From NCBI RefSeq assembly GCF_001653565.1, contig NZ_LYPB01000067.1, positions 1 to 64,000 on the forward strand: 64,000 bases of DNA, given 5' to 3'. Below are positions 27,483 through 35,700 of this stretch, piece by piece (the first letter of the stretch is position 1; every line of letters begins with the position of its first letter). The notes under the pieces were generated by a model. It worked only from the letters and a program-made list of their open reading frames with translations. It searched no databases and was not told where the DNA came from. This DNA is from Paenibacillus oryzisoli. Lineage in GTDB: Bacteria > Bacillota > Bacilli > Paenibacillales > NBRC-103111. Position numbers and translations under genes: made by a program.

Positions 27483-28316
27483 ATGATCAACATCGGCTTA
27501 GCAGGTTGGGGTGACCATGACTTGGGCGGGAATAAAGGGAAATTGACGACATATGGGTCTCATTTTCCGATCGTGGAGGTAGATACCTCATTCTATGCCG
27601 TACAGCCTCAGCGGAATTATGCGAAGTGGGTCCAAGAGACGCCTGAGAATTTTGGCTTTATTATCAAAGCCTACCAAGGAATGACGGGCCATCTGCGGGG
27701 AGAGAATCCTTTTGCTGGCGGGGCAGACGAGATGTTCGAGGCGTTCCGGCAGTCGATTCGGCCTGTGCAGGAAGCGGGGAAGCTGAAGGCTGTACTGTTC
27801 CAGTACCCCCCTTGGTTTGCGTGCAACAAGGGGAGTGTGGATGTGATTCGCGAGGCGAAGGCGAGAATGGGCGATGTGCCGCTAGCGCTGGAGTTCCGCC
27901 ACCAGAGCTGGTTTACGGAGGATATGCGGGACAAGACGCTGGCCTTCATGAAGCGCGAGGGCTGGATGCACAGCATTTGCGACGAGCCGCAGGCAGGGAC
28001 TGGATCTGTTCCGATCGTGTTGGAGGCGACGAATCCCGACATGACGATGGTTCGCTTCCACGGACGCAACGTAGGAGGATGGGTGCAGACGAACGAAGCC
28101 AACTGGCGCGATGTGAGGTATCTGTATGACTACAATCCGCAGGAATTACTCGAGTGGAAGGCGAGGTTGCTCCGCTTGCAGGAGCAGACGCGGGAGCTTT
28201 GTATCATTTTCAACAACAACTCAGGTGGACATGCAGCAGGCAATGCGAAAACGTTGATGAGCATGCTGGGTCTCGACTACGAGGGGCTGGCACCGAGGCA
28301 GTTGGATCTATTCTAG
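27483..28316 (+). CDS. DUF72 family protein (YecE-like)
   Basis: A 277-residue protein with the TIM-barrel-like DUF72 fold. It begins with INIGLAGWGDH, followed by FPIVEVDTSFYAVQP and ENFGFIIKAYQGMTGH, all typical; the late motifs PLALEFRHQSW and NNNSGGHAAGNA are also conserved in the family. The biochemical role of DUF72 proteins is not settled; some work links relatives to nucleic-acid handling. GAGGTGA lies before the ATG at 27483. An upstream extension of 19 codons is open but has no ribosome binding site. Confidence 0.9.
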   Translation: MINIGLAGWGDHDLGGNKGKLTTYGSHFPIVEVDTSFYAVQPQRNYAKWVQETPENFGFIIKAYQGMTGHLRGENPFAGGADEMFEAFRQSIRPVQEAGKLKAVLFQYPPWFACNKGSVDVIREAKARMGDVPLALEFRHQSWFTEDMRDKTLAFMKREGWMHSICDEPQAGTGSVPIVLEATNPDMTMVRFHGRNVGGWVQTNEANWRDVRYLYDYNPQELLEWKARLLRLQEQTRELCIIFNNNSGGHAAGNAKTLMSMLGLDYEGLAPRQLDLF

Positions 28317-28424
28317 AGGTTGTGAGGCGGTGTTCTGTCGCGGAATTGTCGAAGTCGATGCTGTCGGGCTAGATGACTTTTGATACAATGGGACGTAGGA
28401 GCAGATAAAAGGGGCGTGTAACAG

Positions 28425-28532
28425 GTGGTCGGTGCGATTATTGGCAGTGTGATCGCGATTATTATCGTGATTGGGCTAACGATTTGGATAACGAAGAAGG
28501 CTTATTCTCGTAAATGGGAAGATGATGAATAG
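28425..28532 (+). CDS. 35-residue single-TM membrane protein
   Basis: The frame from GTG 28425 to TAG 28532 encodes a very hydrophobic N-terminal helix (Ile/Val-rich, residues 3-24) and a charged tail ending KKAYSRKWEDDE. This is the layout of small membrane proteins such as YtzI. The ribosome binding site is weak (AAAGGGG about 12 nt upstream). A -10-like TACAAT lies at 28384-28389, and a hairpin follows the stop. The gene is too short for most gene finders. Confidence 0.6.
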   Translation: MVGAIIGSVIAIIIVIGLTIWITKKAYSRKWEDDE

Positions 28533-28549
28533 AAGTTTCATAGCTGCAC

Positions 28550-28604
28550 AAATGCCCCTGTAGGAAGCACTTCACATGATGTGCTCACTTCCAGGGGTAT
28601 TTGA
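28550..28604. terminator. hairpin between the small membrane protein and YesN-like genes
   Basis: AAATGCCCCTG and CAGGGGTATTT enclose a second stem (AGCAC/GTGCT). The T-run is short. It probably serves both convergent genes. Confidence 0.6.
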
Positions 28605-28640
28605 ATGGGTAGTATACCGACTAACATCGTTGCGCTGTTG

Positions 28641-30254
28641 TTACTCGCTCTGCACCCGTCTGTAATCCGAAGGTGTCAAGCCAGTTTCTCTTTTGAAAAT
28701 CCGATTAAACGAACGGTAATTCTCGAAACCGATAGACTCGGCAATTTCGAACGTTTTCTGATCTGTTGTTAGGAGTAGAAGCTTGGCTTTCTCCACGCGC
28801 AGTCGCGTCAAATACTGGACGAAGCTTTCGCCGGTCGTTTTCTTAAACATACTGCTGAAATAAGGCACGCTGTAATTAATCGATTCAGCCAGCTCTTCCA
28901 GCTTGTACGGATAGCTGAGATCCTCATACATCTTCTGAATCATACGGGAGATCGAGGCATCGATTGCCTTGACATCACCCTGCAGTTTCTGCAAGTTACG
29001 GAAGAAAAGGAACGTCGTTTCATGTACGGCGTGGAACGTTTGACATTGCTCAAGCTTCTTGCGGAATGCAGCTTCTAGCTCCACGAACTCTTCGGATTCT
29101 GCCATGAATTGGCTAATATCCAGAAATACGCGTAGATATAAGGATTTAATCTGTTCTGGGTCCCAACGTTGTTCTTTCGCTTGCCGGAAGAACGAGTTAC
29201 GTTCCTGCTCCAGGGCGGCTGCGCTGCGGAGCGGTTCCAGCAGAGCTTGCTTCAAGATCTTCACCCATAGCCGACTGTAGTTCTCTGGGATGTGTTGGAA
29301 TGTGACCATCTCAGCCCAAGCGGAGCGCGAGGTGATCCCATTACTCGGATAAAAGAACGGATAAGCGGCTGTCACCAGCTTCTTCAGCTCCGTCAGCCGT
29401 TCTCCCATTCCCTGCTCGATTCGGAATTCCAGCGCGAGCGGGTTCATTTTCAGATAAGCAGTAAAGGATTGAATGATCTGTTCAAGGAGCACCTCTCCTT
29501 GAGAGGAGTTCCCCTCCGGCGCATAGATCGCAAAGAAACGCCCCTTGTCCAAGGCGATAACCTTATTCGCCCCACGAGCTGAGAGCAGCTCCCTCAAGAC
29601 GTTGACTCCGGCGAATTGCCACAGCTTCAACTCCTCCTGCTGATCAATCGAGAAGCGCAGCGAGCTTCGATCGAGTTCCAGCAGCAGCACGTGAAAGTTC
29701 CCTCTGGCTACGGGGATGCGGGCTGCCTCCAAGCTCTGAAGCCACTGGGCCTCGGCGTCCGATGAACGAAGCATATCGAGAAAGGTGCTTTGCTCAATCT
29801 CCATCTCGTTCGAGCGTACCTTTTGCTCTAGGAGCAGCTGCTTTTCCCGAGATTCATCTAATGAAACCGCCTGCCGGGCAAGGCCCTCCATGGTGCGGGG
29901 AAGCAACTCGGGATCAGAAAGACAGTCATCTTTGATTAAATAGGCAGCGGCCTTTAACTGAATGGCTTGTTGCGCATAGTGGAAGTCTTTGTGACACGTC
30001 AGAATGATCATTTGCGGCATCCCTTCACCGCTTTGTTCGATTTCGTGGAGCATTTCTAAGCCGTTCATTCCAGGCATCGTAATATCCGTAACAATCATGT
30101 GGGGCTTATGCTGTAAAAAGAGTTCAAGACCCTCGAGTCCATCCTCCGCTTCACCTACGAGTGCGAACATGTCGCTGTGTCCCTCGATCATGTGCCGAAA
30201 AACGGTTCTTGCCGGTATCTCATCCTCGACCAATAACACTTTATAGCTGCTCAT
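28641..30254 (-). CDS. YesN-type response regulator with AraC DNA-binding domain
   Basis: A 537-residue regulator. The receiver domain (residues 1-120) has VEDE, the phospho-acceptor Asp in VTDITMPGMNG and an IKDD segment in place of the usual Lys-Pro. A long central linker of about 280 residues is followed by an AraC helix-turn-helix pair near 430-535 (EIAESIGFENYRSFNRIFKRETG). It overlaps the sensor kinase gene by 14 nt. By analogy with YesMN and LplR-type loci it should switch on the divergent polysaccharide genes. Confidence 0.94.
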   Translation of the reverse strand: MSSYKVLLVEDEIPARTVFRHMIEGHSDMFALVGEAEDGLEGLELFLQHKPHMIVTDITMPGMNGLEMLHEIEQSGEGMPQMIILTCHKDFHYAQQAIQLKAAAYLIKDDCLSDPELLPRTMEGLARQAVSLDESREKQLLLEQKVRSNEMEIEQSTFLDMLRSSDAEAQWLQSLEAARIPVARGNFHVLLLELDRSSLRFSIDQQEELKLWQFAGVNVLRELLSARGANKVIALDKGRFFAIYAPEGNSSQGEVLLEQIIQSFTAYLKMNPLALEFRIEQGMGERLTELKKLVTAAYPFFYPSNGITSRSAWAEMVTFQHIPENYSRLWVKILKQALLEPLRSAAALEQERNSFFRQAKEQRWDPEQIKSLYLRVFLDISQFMAESEEFVELEAAFRKKLEQCQTFHAVHETTFLFFRNLQKLQGDVKAIDASISRMIQKMYEDLSYPYKLEELAESINYSVPYFSSMFKKTTGESFVQYLTRLRVEKAKLLLLTTDQKTFEIAESIGFENYRSFNRIFKRETGLTPSDYRRVQSE

Positions 30255-32058
30255 GCTGCACCTCCTTCAAACGTACGGAATCTGGGGGAAGCAGGAAACG
30301 AATCAACAGGCCTTGATCGCTGGGAGAGAATAATGCCATCTGCGCTTCCTTGCTGAACATTAGTCTCATACGCAACCAGACATTTTTGAGACCGATATTT
30401 TCGCCTAATTGTTCTTGCTGCATATGCACGCGCAGTTTCTCCAACTGAGCCTCATCTAGACCGATCCCATCATCTTCAATCTCAATAACGGTAGAAGCAT
30501 CATCAGACTGCGTATACACGCGAATGTGGATGTGGCCTTCAGCCTTCTTTTTCGGTAATATCCCATGAAATACGGCATTTTCAATGAGTGGCTGCAAGCT
30601 TAGCTTAGGGATGTACATGGCTTCCAGAGGCGGTTCAATGTCGACATGGAGTTTGGTCTGGTATTTGTACCGCATGTTCAACAGACCGATATAATCTTGT
30701 AGATAGTCCACCTCCTGCTGCAGCGGCACATTCTGATCGTAATTTTCCATGCTGTAACGCAGCAAGGAAACGAATTTGCCCATTAAGGTATTAATGTTGT
30801 CGTAATCTTTGAGCATAGCAAACATGCGAATCGTATTGAGCGTATTGTACATAAAATGTGGATTAATCTGCGATTGTAGCGCTCGAATCTCCAGCTTGCG
30901 CTTCATATCTTCGGATTCCTGCTGTTCGGAGAGCAAGTCCTGAATACGGACAGCCATCGCATTGAGCATACGTCCGAGGTCGCCGATTTCATTATTGGCA
31001 AAATAAGTGACGCGGGCATCAAAGTTCCCTTTTTTGATCGCATCGACCTGTCGCTTCACTGCCTGCAATGGGCGATACAATTGGTATCCGAAGCCGATGA
31101 CGGAAAGCCCTCCGACCGTGACGAGCGCCAGGAGAAAATAGGTGACGGTCTTGCGAATGATGTCAGCGCTTTGGGTCAACTCTTGTGAAGGAATTTCCGA
31201 GATGACGATCCATTTATCAAAGGTTTTCGTTTGTTTCACGGAAATGATAGACGTGTCCATCTCGAATTGCGTGGGTTTCCCTAACGAGACCCAATGCGCT
31301 AAAATGCTGCGGGTGCGGACATCATCCTGGCTGCGCTCTAACTTGCTGGTTGTGGCTATGGTCACGCCACTCTGCGTTAGGAGTGAGACAGAACCGAGTG
31401 AGCCCAGCTGAATATTCTCAATTTGCTGCTGAAACTGCGCGTTATTCATCGAAATCAGCAGCACCCCGCGCATATCCTCATAGACTTCGAAAGGGATTCG
31501 GCCGATATAGTAGGTTGAGTTTTGCAGTATTTTCAATTCAGGGTGCGAGCTCTTATCCAGGAACATACTGGATTGGCCCTTAGCAAGGAACTCTTGAATT
31601 AATGGCTTGAAAGGTGAGCGTTCCAAGGTTGAGGGAGCCTCATCCGACGATAGGACTTCACCCGTAATGTTGGAATATACCTGCAATCCTTCGACATTGC
31701 CGATCACGGCAGAAGCGGTGCTGAGAACCGAAATGAGATCTTTTTTGCGAACAACCTCTTCGAAGTATTGGGAGGAGGGCGACACCAGTGCGCTTTGAAT
31801 CGACGAAATACGGGAATACTGCTCACTAAGCTCTCGGAACCTGGACATCGTCAGTTCAATGCGGTCCACCACTTGATTGACGAGCTGGGCATTCAGCCGA
31901 TTGACCTGTTTTTCCACAGTTGAACTGGAGACGGATATGGAGATATAGGATAATACAATCAGCGGGATGATGGAGACGGCCAGCATGACTAGAATCATTT
32001 TGATATAAAAGCTGCGTGTTAGAAAACCGAAGAAGGGCAACATCATGGTGCTCATCAC
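30241..32058 (-). CDS. YesM-type sensor histidine kinase
   Basis: A 605-residue kinase. TM1 is near residues 18-42, a Cache-like extracytoplasmic domain extends to about 300, TM2 is near 305-325, then a HAMP segment. The His-kinase motif of this class, LQSQINPHFMYNTLN, holds the phosphorylated His, and a HATPase domain ends the protein. The start is doubtful. GTG 32058 and ATG 32055 lack a good ribosome binding site, while the strong GGAGGG nearby points to an ATG at 32081 in another frame. A start at one of the later ATG codons (MMLPFFG) is also possible. Confidence 0.88.
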   Translation of the reverse strand: MMSTMMLPFFGFLTRSFYIKMILVMLAVSIIPLIVLSYISISVSSSTVEKQVNRLNAQLVNQVVDRIELTMSRFRELSEQYSRISSIQSALVSPSSQYFEEVVRKKDLISVLSTASAVIGNVEGLQVYSNITGEVLSSDEAPSTLERSPFKPLIQEFLAKGQSSMFLDKSSHPELKILQNSTYYIGRIPFEVYEDMRGVLLISMNNAQFQQQIENIQLGSLGSVSLLTQSGVTIATTSKLERSQDDVRTRSILAHWVSLGKPTQFEMDTSIISVKQTKTFDKWIVISEIPSQELTQSADIIRKTVTYFLLALVTVGGLSVIGFGYQLYRPLQAVKRQVDAIKKGNFDARVTYFANNEIGDLGRMLNAMAVRIQDLLSEQQESEDMKRKLEIRALQSQINPHFMYNTLNTIRMFAMLKDYDNINTLMGKFVSLLRYSMENYDQNVPLQQEVDYLQDYIGLLNMRYKYQTKLHVDIEPPLEAMYIPKLSLQPLIENAVFHGILPKKKAEGHIHIRVYTQSDDASTVIEIEDDGIGLDEAQLEKLRVHMQQEQLGENIGLKNVWLRMRLMFSKEAQMALFSPSDQGLLIRFLLPPDSVRLKEVQHEQL

Positions 32059-32275
32059 ATCCGTTTGGCATAGTTGATCTCCCTCCGCTCAGGTCGGGGG
32101 TCTTTGTATTTGCATTATAGTACATGGGGAGAAAGGGGGATACCGCTTCAGAGCGATATCTTAAAAACGGTGACACTTTCACTTGTTTTCGACATGTTCT
32201 TGCTTCCTTATCATCTTCTATAATTCAAACTGTACCACATACGACGCGTCAGTAAAAACGAAAAGGGGAATGTAC

Positions 32276-33832
32276 ATGACTAGTAAAAAAACGTTTGTAC
32301 CCGTTCTCGCGGCTACATTGCTCTTAGCTTCTGTGGCAGCAGGCTGCTCAAGCAATTCCAAGACACCAGCCAGCACAGCACAGGGTTCACAGTCACCAAC
32401 AGCTTCAGCGGCACCAACAACAATTAAAGCGATGACCATTTTGTTCGGCAATCCGCCCGCAACAGACAATAATAAGGCGAAAGAGGATATGGAGAAGAGA
32501 GGGAATGTGAAGCTTGACGTTACATTTGTTCCATCCGAAGCCTACAAAGATAAGCTTTCCGTCGCAGTCTCCGCGGGAGATTCCTATGACTTGCTCTTGC
32601 TTGATGGCGGTAAAGACGATAAGTATACCAATTTGGTCAAAATGGGTGCATTCCATGACCTTACTCCTTATTTGGACAATACCAAGAATCTAAAGCAGAT
32701 TGATCAGAAGGTGTGGAACAACTCAGAAGTCAAAGGAAAGGCTTACGGGATTCCAAGACCACGCGGTATTTACGGCGGTGGAGACGGCAACCTGATTATT
32801 CGGAAAGACTGGCTGGATAAATACAACTTGCCGATGCCCAAAACAGTGGACGAGTTAACAAACGCGCTTCAAGTGTTTAAGGAAAAAGATCCGGCTGGCG
32901 GCGGTAAAACGATTCCGCTTTCGGTCAACGGTGTCGATGCAATCGGGAATCCTGGTCCATTTGCCGGCACGAATCCGATGCAGTTTGCTTTCGGTATTCC
33001 TAATGTATGGAAGCTGGATAACGGTAATGCAGTTAGGGATTTCCAAACACCGGAGTACAAAGCATACCTCGATTGGCTGCAAAGTGCTTGGAGCAAAGGT
33101 TTGATTGATAAGGACGCGCCAGTACTGAAAAACCAGCAGCAAGTGCGAAGCAAATTCATGGCGGGCGTAGCTGGCGTATTTGCTGGCAATGCGAGTGACT
33201 TAACTGAAACGAATGTAACTAAACTAAAACAAGTTGACCCGAATGCGGAGATTGCCATCATTGACCTGTTGGAAGGCCCAGGTGGTAAAAAAGGCGTTAG
33301 CGTAGGTGGCGGCTACTACGGACTTTGGGCGATTCCGAGCTCGGTGCCTAAAGATAAAGTTCAAAAAATCATCGACTTCTTGGATTTCAGTGCTTCCGAA
33401 GAGAACGCAGTATTCGCGAAAACCGGCGTGATTGGGCTGCATGCTAGTGAGCTGAAGGACGGCGTAGCCATTCAAACGGACGAGCAGAAGAAACAATTTG
33501 ATCTGGATAAACCATCCCAATTTGTTCTCGAGAACAAAGCTGATCCATACACGTACGCAACAGCGAAAGATCAAGCGATTTTGAAGATTCAAAAGACAAC
33601 ACTGGATGTAATCAGCAAAGCGGGTATTGAGAATCCTTTCCTCAGCTATAACTCACAAATTGCTAGTAAAAATCCAGATAGCTACAAAAAAATGAGCGCG
33701 GTCATGACGAAATACGTCTTGGGCGAGTCCAAATGGGATGACGTTCAGAAAGAAGTGGATGCTTGGACGAACGGCTTAGGCGGGCAAATCACGAAAGAGC
33801 TGCTAGATCAATACAACGAAGATCATAAGTAA
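32276..33832 (+). CDS. carbohydrate ABC substrate-binding lipoprotein (LplA-like)
   Basis: A 518-residue lipoprotein with lipobox SVAAGC. The mature part follows the SBP_bac_1 pattern of oligosaccharide importers: DVTFVPSEAYKDKLSVAVSAGDSYDLL near the start and IIRKDWLDKYNLPMPKTVDE in the middle. AAGGGGA lies 6 nt before the ATG at 32276; an extension of 31 codons upstream is open but lies inside the promoter region. A perfect -10 (TATAAT at 32219-32224) sits at a weak -35, as expected for an activator-dependent promoter. Confidence 0.93.
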   Translation: MTSKKTFVPVLAATLLLASVAAGCSSNSKTPASTAQGSQSPTASAAPTTIKAMTILFGNPPATDNNKAKEDMEKRGNVKLDVTFVPSEAYKDKLSVAVSAGDSYDLLLLDGGKDDKYTNLVKMGAFHDLTPYLDNTKNLKQIDQKVWNNSEVKGKAYGIPRPRGIYGGGDGNLIIRKDWLDKYNLPMPKTVDELTNALQVFKEKDPAGGGKTIPLSVNGVDAIGNPGPFAGTNPMQFAFGIPNVWKLDNGNAVRDFQTPEYKAYLDWLQSAWSKGLIDKDAPVLKNQQQVRSKFMAGVAGVFAGNASDLTETNVTKLKQVDPNAEIAIIDLLEGPGGKKGVSVGGGYYGLWAIPSSVPKDKVQKIIDFLDFSASEENAVFAKTGVIGLHASELKDGVAIQTDEQKKQFDLDKPSQFVLENKADPYTYATAKDQAILKIQKTTLDVISKAGIENPFLSYNSQIASKNPDSYKKMSAVMTKYVLGESKWDDVQKEVDAWTNGLGGQITKELLDQYNEDHK

Positions 33833-33886
33833 GATAGAGCAGGGGGCAGGCTAGCCCCCTCTATTTGTGGTAAGGAGGGGAACGGC

Positions 33887-34804
33887 TTGGAGAGAACGAT
33901 ACGACTTCATAAACCTAATAAATTCAAACAACTGTGGCCTTTTTATGTGCTGGCAGCACCGGGCCTTCTTTATTTCATCGTGTTTCACTATGCACCTATG
34001 TGGGGGTTGGTGCTTGCTTTTAAGGATTATAGTCCTTTTGTCGGCGTATGGGACAGCCCTTGGGTCGGCCTTACGAATTTCAAAGACTTTTTCAGTACGT
34101 CGGACTTTTATATTCTTCTCAAAAATACATTGCTGCTCTCTTTTCTCAATTTGTTCGTTTATTTCCCATTTACGATTATGCTTTCCATTATGCTGCATGA
34201 ATTACGGCTTCACCTGTTTAAACGGATTTCTCAAACTATCGTCTATCTCCCACACTTCTTGTCCTGGGTTGTTATATACGGCATTACGATTTCGTTTTTT
34301 GGCCCGTCAGGGGTCATCAATCATTACATGGAGCAATGGTTCAGCTCGAACACATTATTCCTTGTCAGCAATGAATGGTTTCGTCCACTCATTATTCTGC
34401 AATCGATCTGGAAGGATGCGGGTTGGGGTACGATTATTTTCCTTGCTGCACTTGCTGGCATTAATCCAGAACTGTACGAGGCAGCCAAAGTAGATGGGGC
34501 AAATCGCTTCCATAACATCGTAAACATTACACTGCCCGGGATCAAAAGCACGATTGTTATTCTGATGCTGCTGAAGCTGGGTTCCTCACTCGATTCGAAC
34601 TTTATGCAAATTTTCCTGATGACCAACAGCTTGAATCTCGATGTGTCCAATGTGTTTGACCTCTTCGTGTATCACATCGGCTTAGAACAATTCAATTACA
34701 GCTTCGCCATTACCGTTGGCTTGTTTAAGTCGATAGCGAGCCTAGTGCTGGTGCTCACCGCAAATTATGCAGCCAAATGGCTCGGTGAAGAGGGCATTTT
34801 CTAG
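33887..34804 (+). CDS. carbohydrate ABC permease (LplB-like)
   Basis: A 305-residue permease of the LplB/YteP class with six TM helices. It has the class-typical beginning (AAPGLLYFIVFHYAPMWG), VGLTNFKDFF, and the coupling loop ELYEAAKVDGANRFHNIVNI. The TTG start follows AAGGAGGGG. It lies 54 bp after the binding-protein gene. Confidence 0.94.
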   Translation: MERTIRLHKPNKFKQLWPFYVLAAPGLLYFIVFHYAPMWGLVLAFKDYSPFVGVWDSPWVGLTNFKDFFSTSDFYILLKNTLLLSFLNLFVYFPFTIMLSIMLHELRLHLFKRISQTIVYLPHFLSWVVIYGITISFFGPSGVINHYMEQWFSSNTLFLVSNEWFRPLIILQSIWKDAGWGTIIFLAALAGINPELYEAAKVDGANRFHNIVNITLPGIKSTIVILMLLKLGSSLDSNFMQIFLMTNSLNLDVSNVFDLFVYHIGLEQFNYSFAITVGLFKSIASLVLVLTANYAAKWLGEEGIF

Positions 34805-34818
34805 AGAGGAGTAACAGT

Positions 34819-35688
34819 ATGAAAGCACGCGTAACCTGGTTCGACTGTCTGCTTACCGTCATCATTGTGCTCATCTCCTTGACGGTCATTCTACCTTTTC
34901 TTTATATCATTGCAGTTTCATTCAGCCCCCTAGGGGATTCGATGGCCGGCAACTTCTTTATTTGGCCGAAGCATTGGACACTGGACGCTTATAGCTACTT
35001 GTTTAATGCTCAAACCTTTCTGAATTCAATCAAAAACTCGATTTTCATTACCGTGTTGGGCACTTGTGTCAATCTGTTCGTATCCATCACGCTGTCCTAT
35101 ACGCTCTCTAAACGGATTGTGCCTGGACGCCGTATCATGATGCTGTTTATTTTCTTTACGATGATTTTCCATGGCGGCATGATTCCGAGCTATCTGGTTG
35201 TGAAAAGTTTAGGCCTGCTCGACTCCTATTGGGCGATCGTACTGCCTGCGGCAACAAGTGCGTTTAACGTGCTTGTCATCCGCTCCTTTTTCCAAAGCTT
35301 GCCGGAGAGTCTGGACGAAGCAGCGCGCATTGACGGAGCGGGAGAATTCCGTATTTTATTATCCGTTGTAATTCCGCTGTCGAAGCCGATTATTGCGACC
35401 TTCACGCTGTTTTTCATGGTGCAGTATTGGAATGAGTTCTTCTCTGCTGTTATTTATATCAATGATACGAACCGCTGGCCGATTCAGCCGTTGCTGCGGC
35501 AAATGGTTGCGATTAGTGCCTCCAACATCTCGGCTGATGCCGCTATTGATGCACAGTTGGCTGTCAATCTGGGACCTAATGTTCAGAATGCGGCGATTTT
35601 GCTCGCGATGTTGCCTATCGTGGCTGTGTACCCTTTTCTACAAAAGTACTTTGCCAAAGGCGCGATGCTAGGCTCAATTAAGGAATAA
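34819..35688 (+). CDS. carbohydrate ABC permease (LplC/YtcP-like)
   Basis: A 289-residue permease, partner of the preceding LplB-like protein. Six TM helices; the coupling loop is SLDEAARIDGAGEFRILLSV, and the end YFAKGAMLGSIKE is the usual C-terminus of this class. AGAGGAG precedes the ATG. No ATPase gene is present in this operon; such systems use a shared MsmX-type ATPase encoded elsewhere. Confidence 0.95.
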   Translation: MKARVTWFDCLLTVIIVLISLTVILPFLYIIAVSFSPLGDSMAGNFFIWPKHWTLDAYSYLFNAQTFLNSIKNSIFITVLGTCVNLFVSITLSYTLSKRIVPGRRIMMLFIFFTMIFHGGMIPSYLVVKSLGLLDSYWAIVLPAATSAFNVLVIRSFFQSLPESLDEAARIDGAGEFRILLSVVIPLSKPIIATFTLFFMVQYWNEFFSAVIYINDTNRWPIQPLLRQMVAISASNISADAAIDAQLAVNLGPNVQNAAILLAMLPIVAVYPFLQKYFAKGAMLGSIKE

Positions 35689-35700
35689 GAAGGTGAAAGC

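Noticed and set aside
31856..32182. Minus-strand frame overlapping the YesM-type kinase start
   Set aside because: It lies mostly inside the kinase gene in another frame; only its strong ribosome binding site is notable and is reported as a finding.
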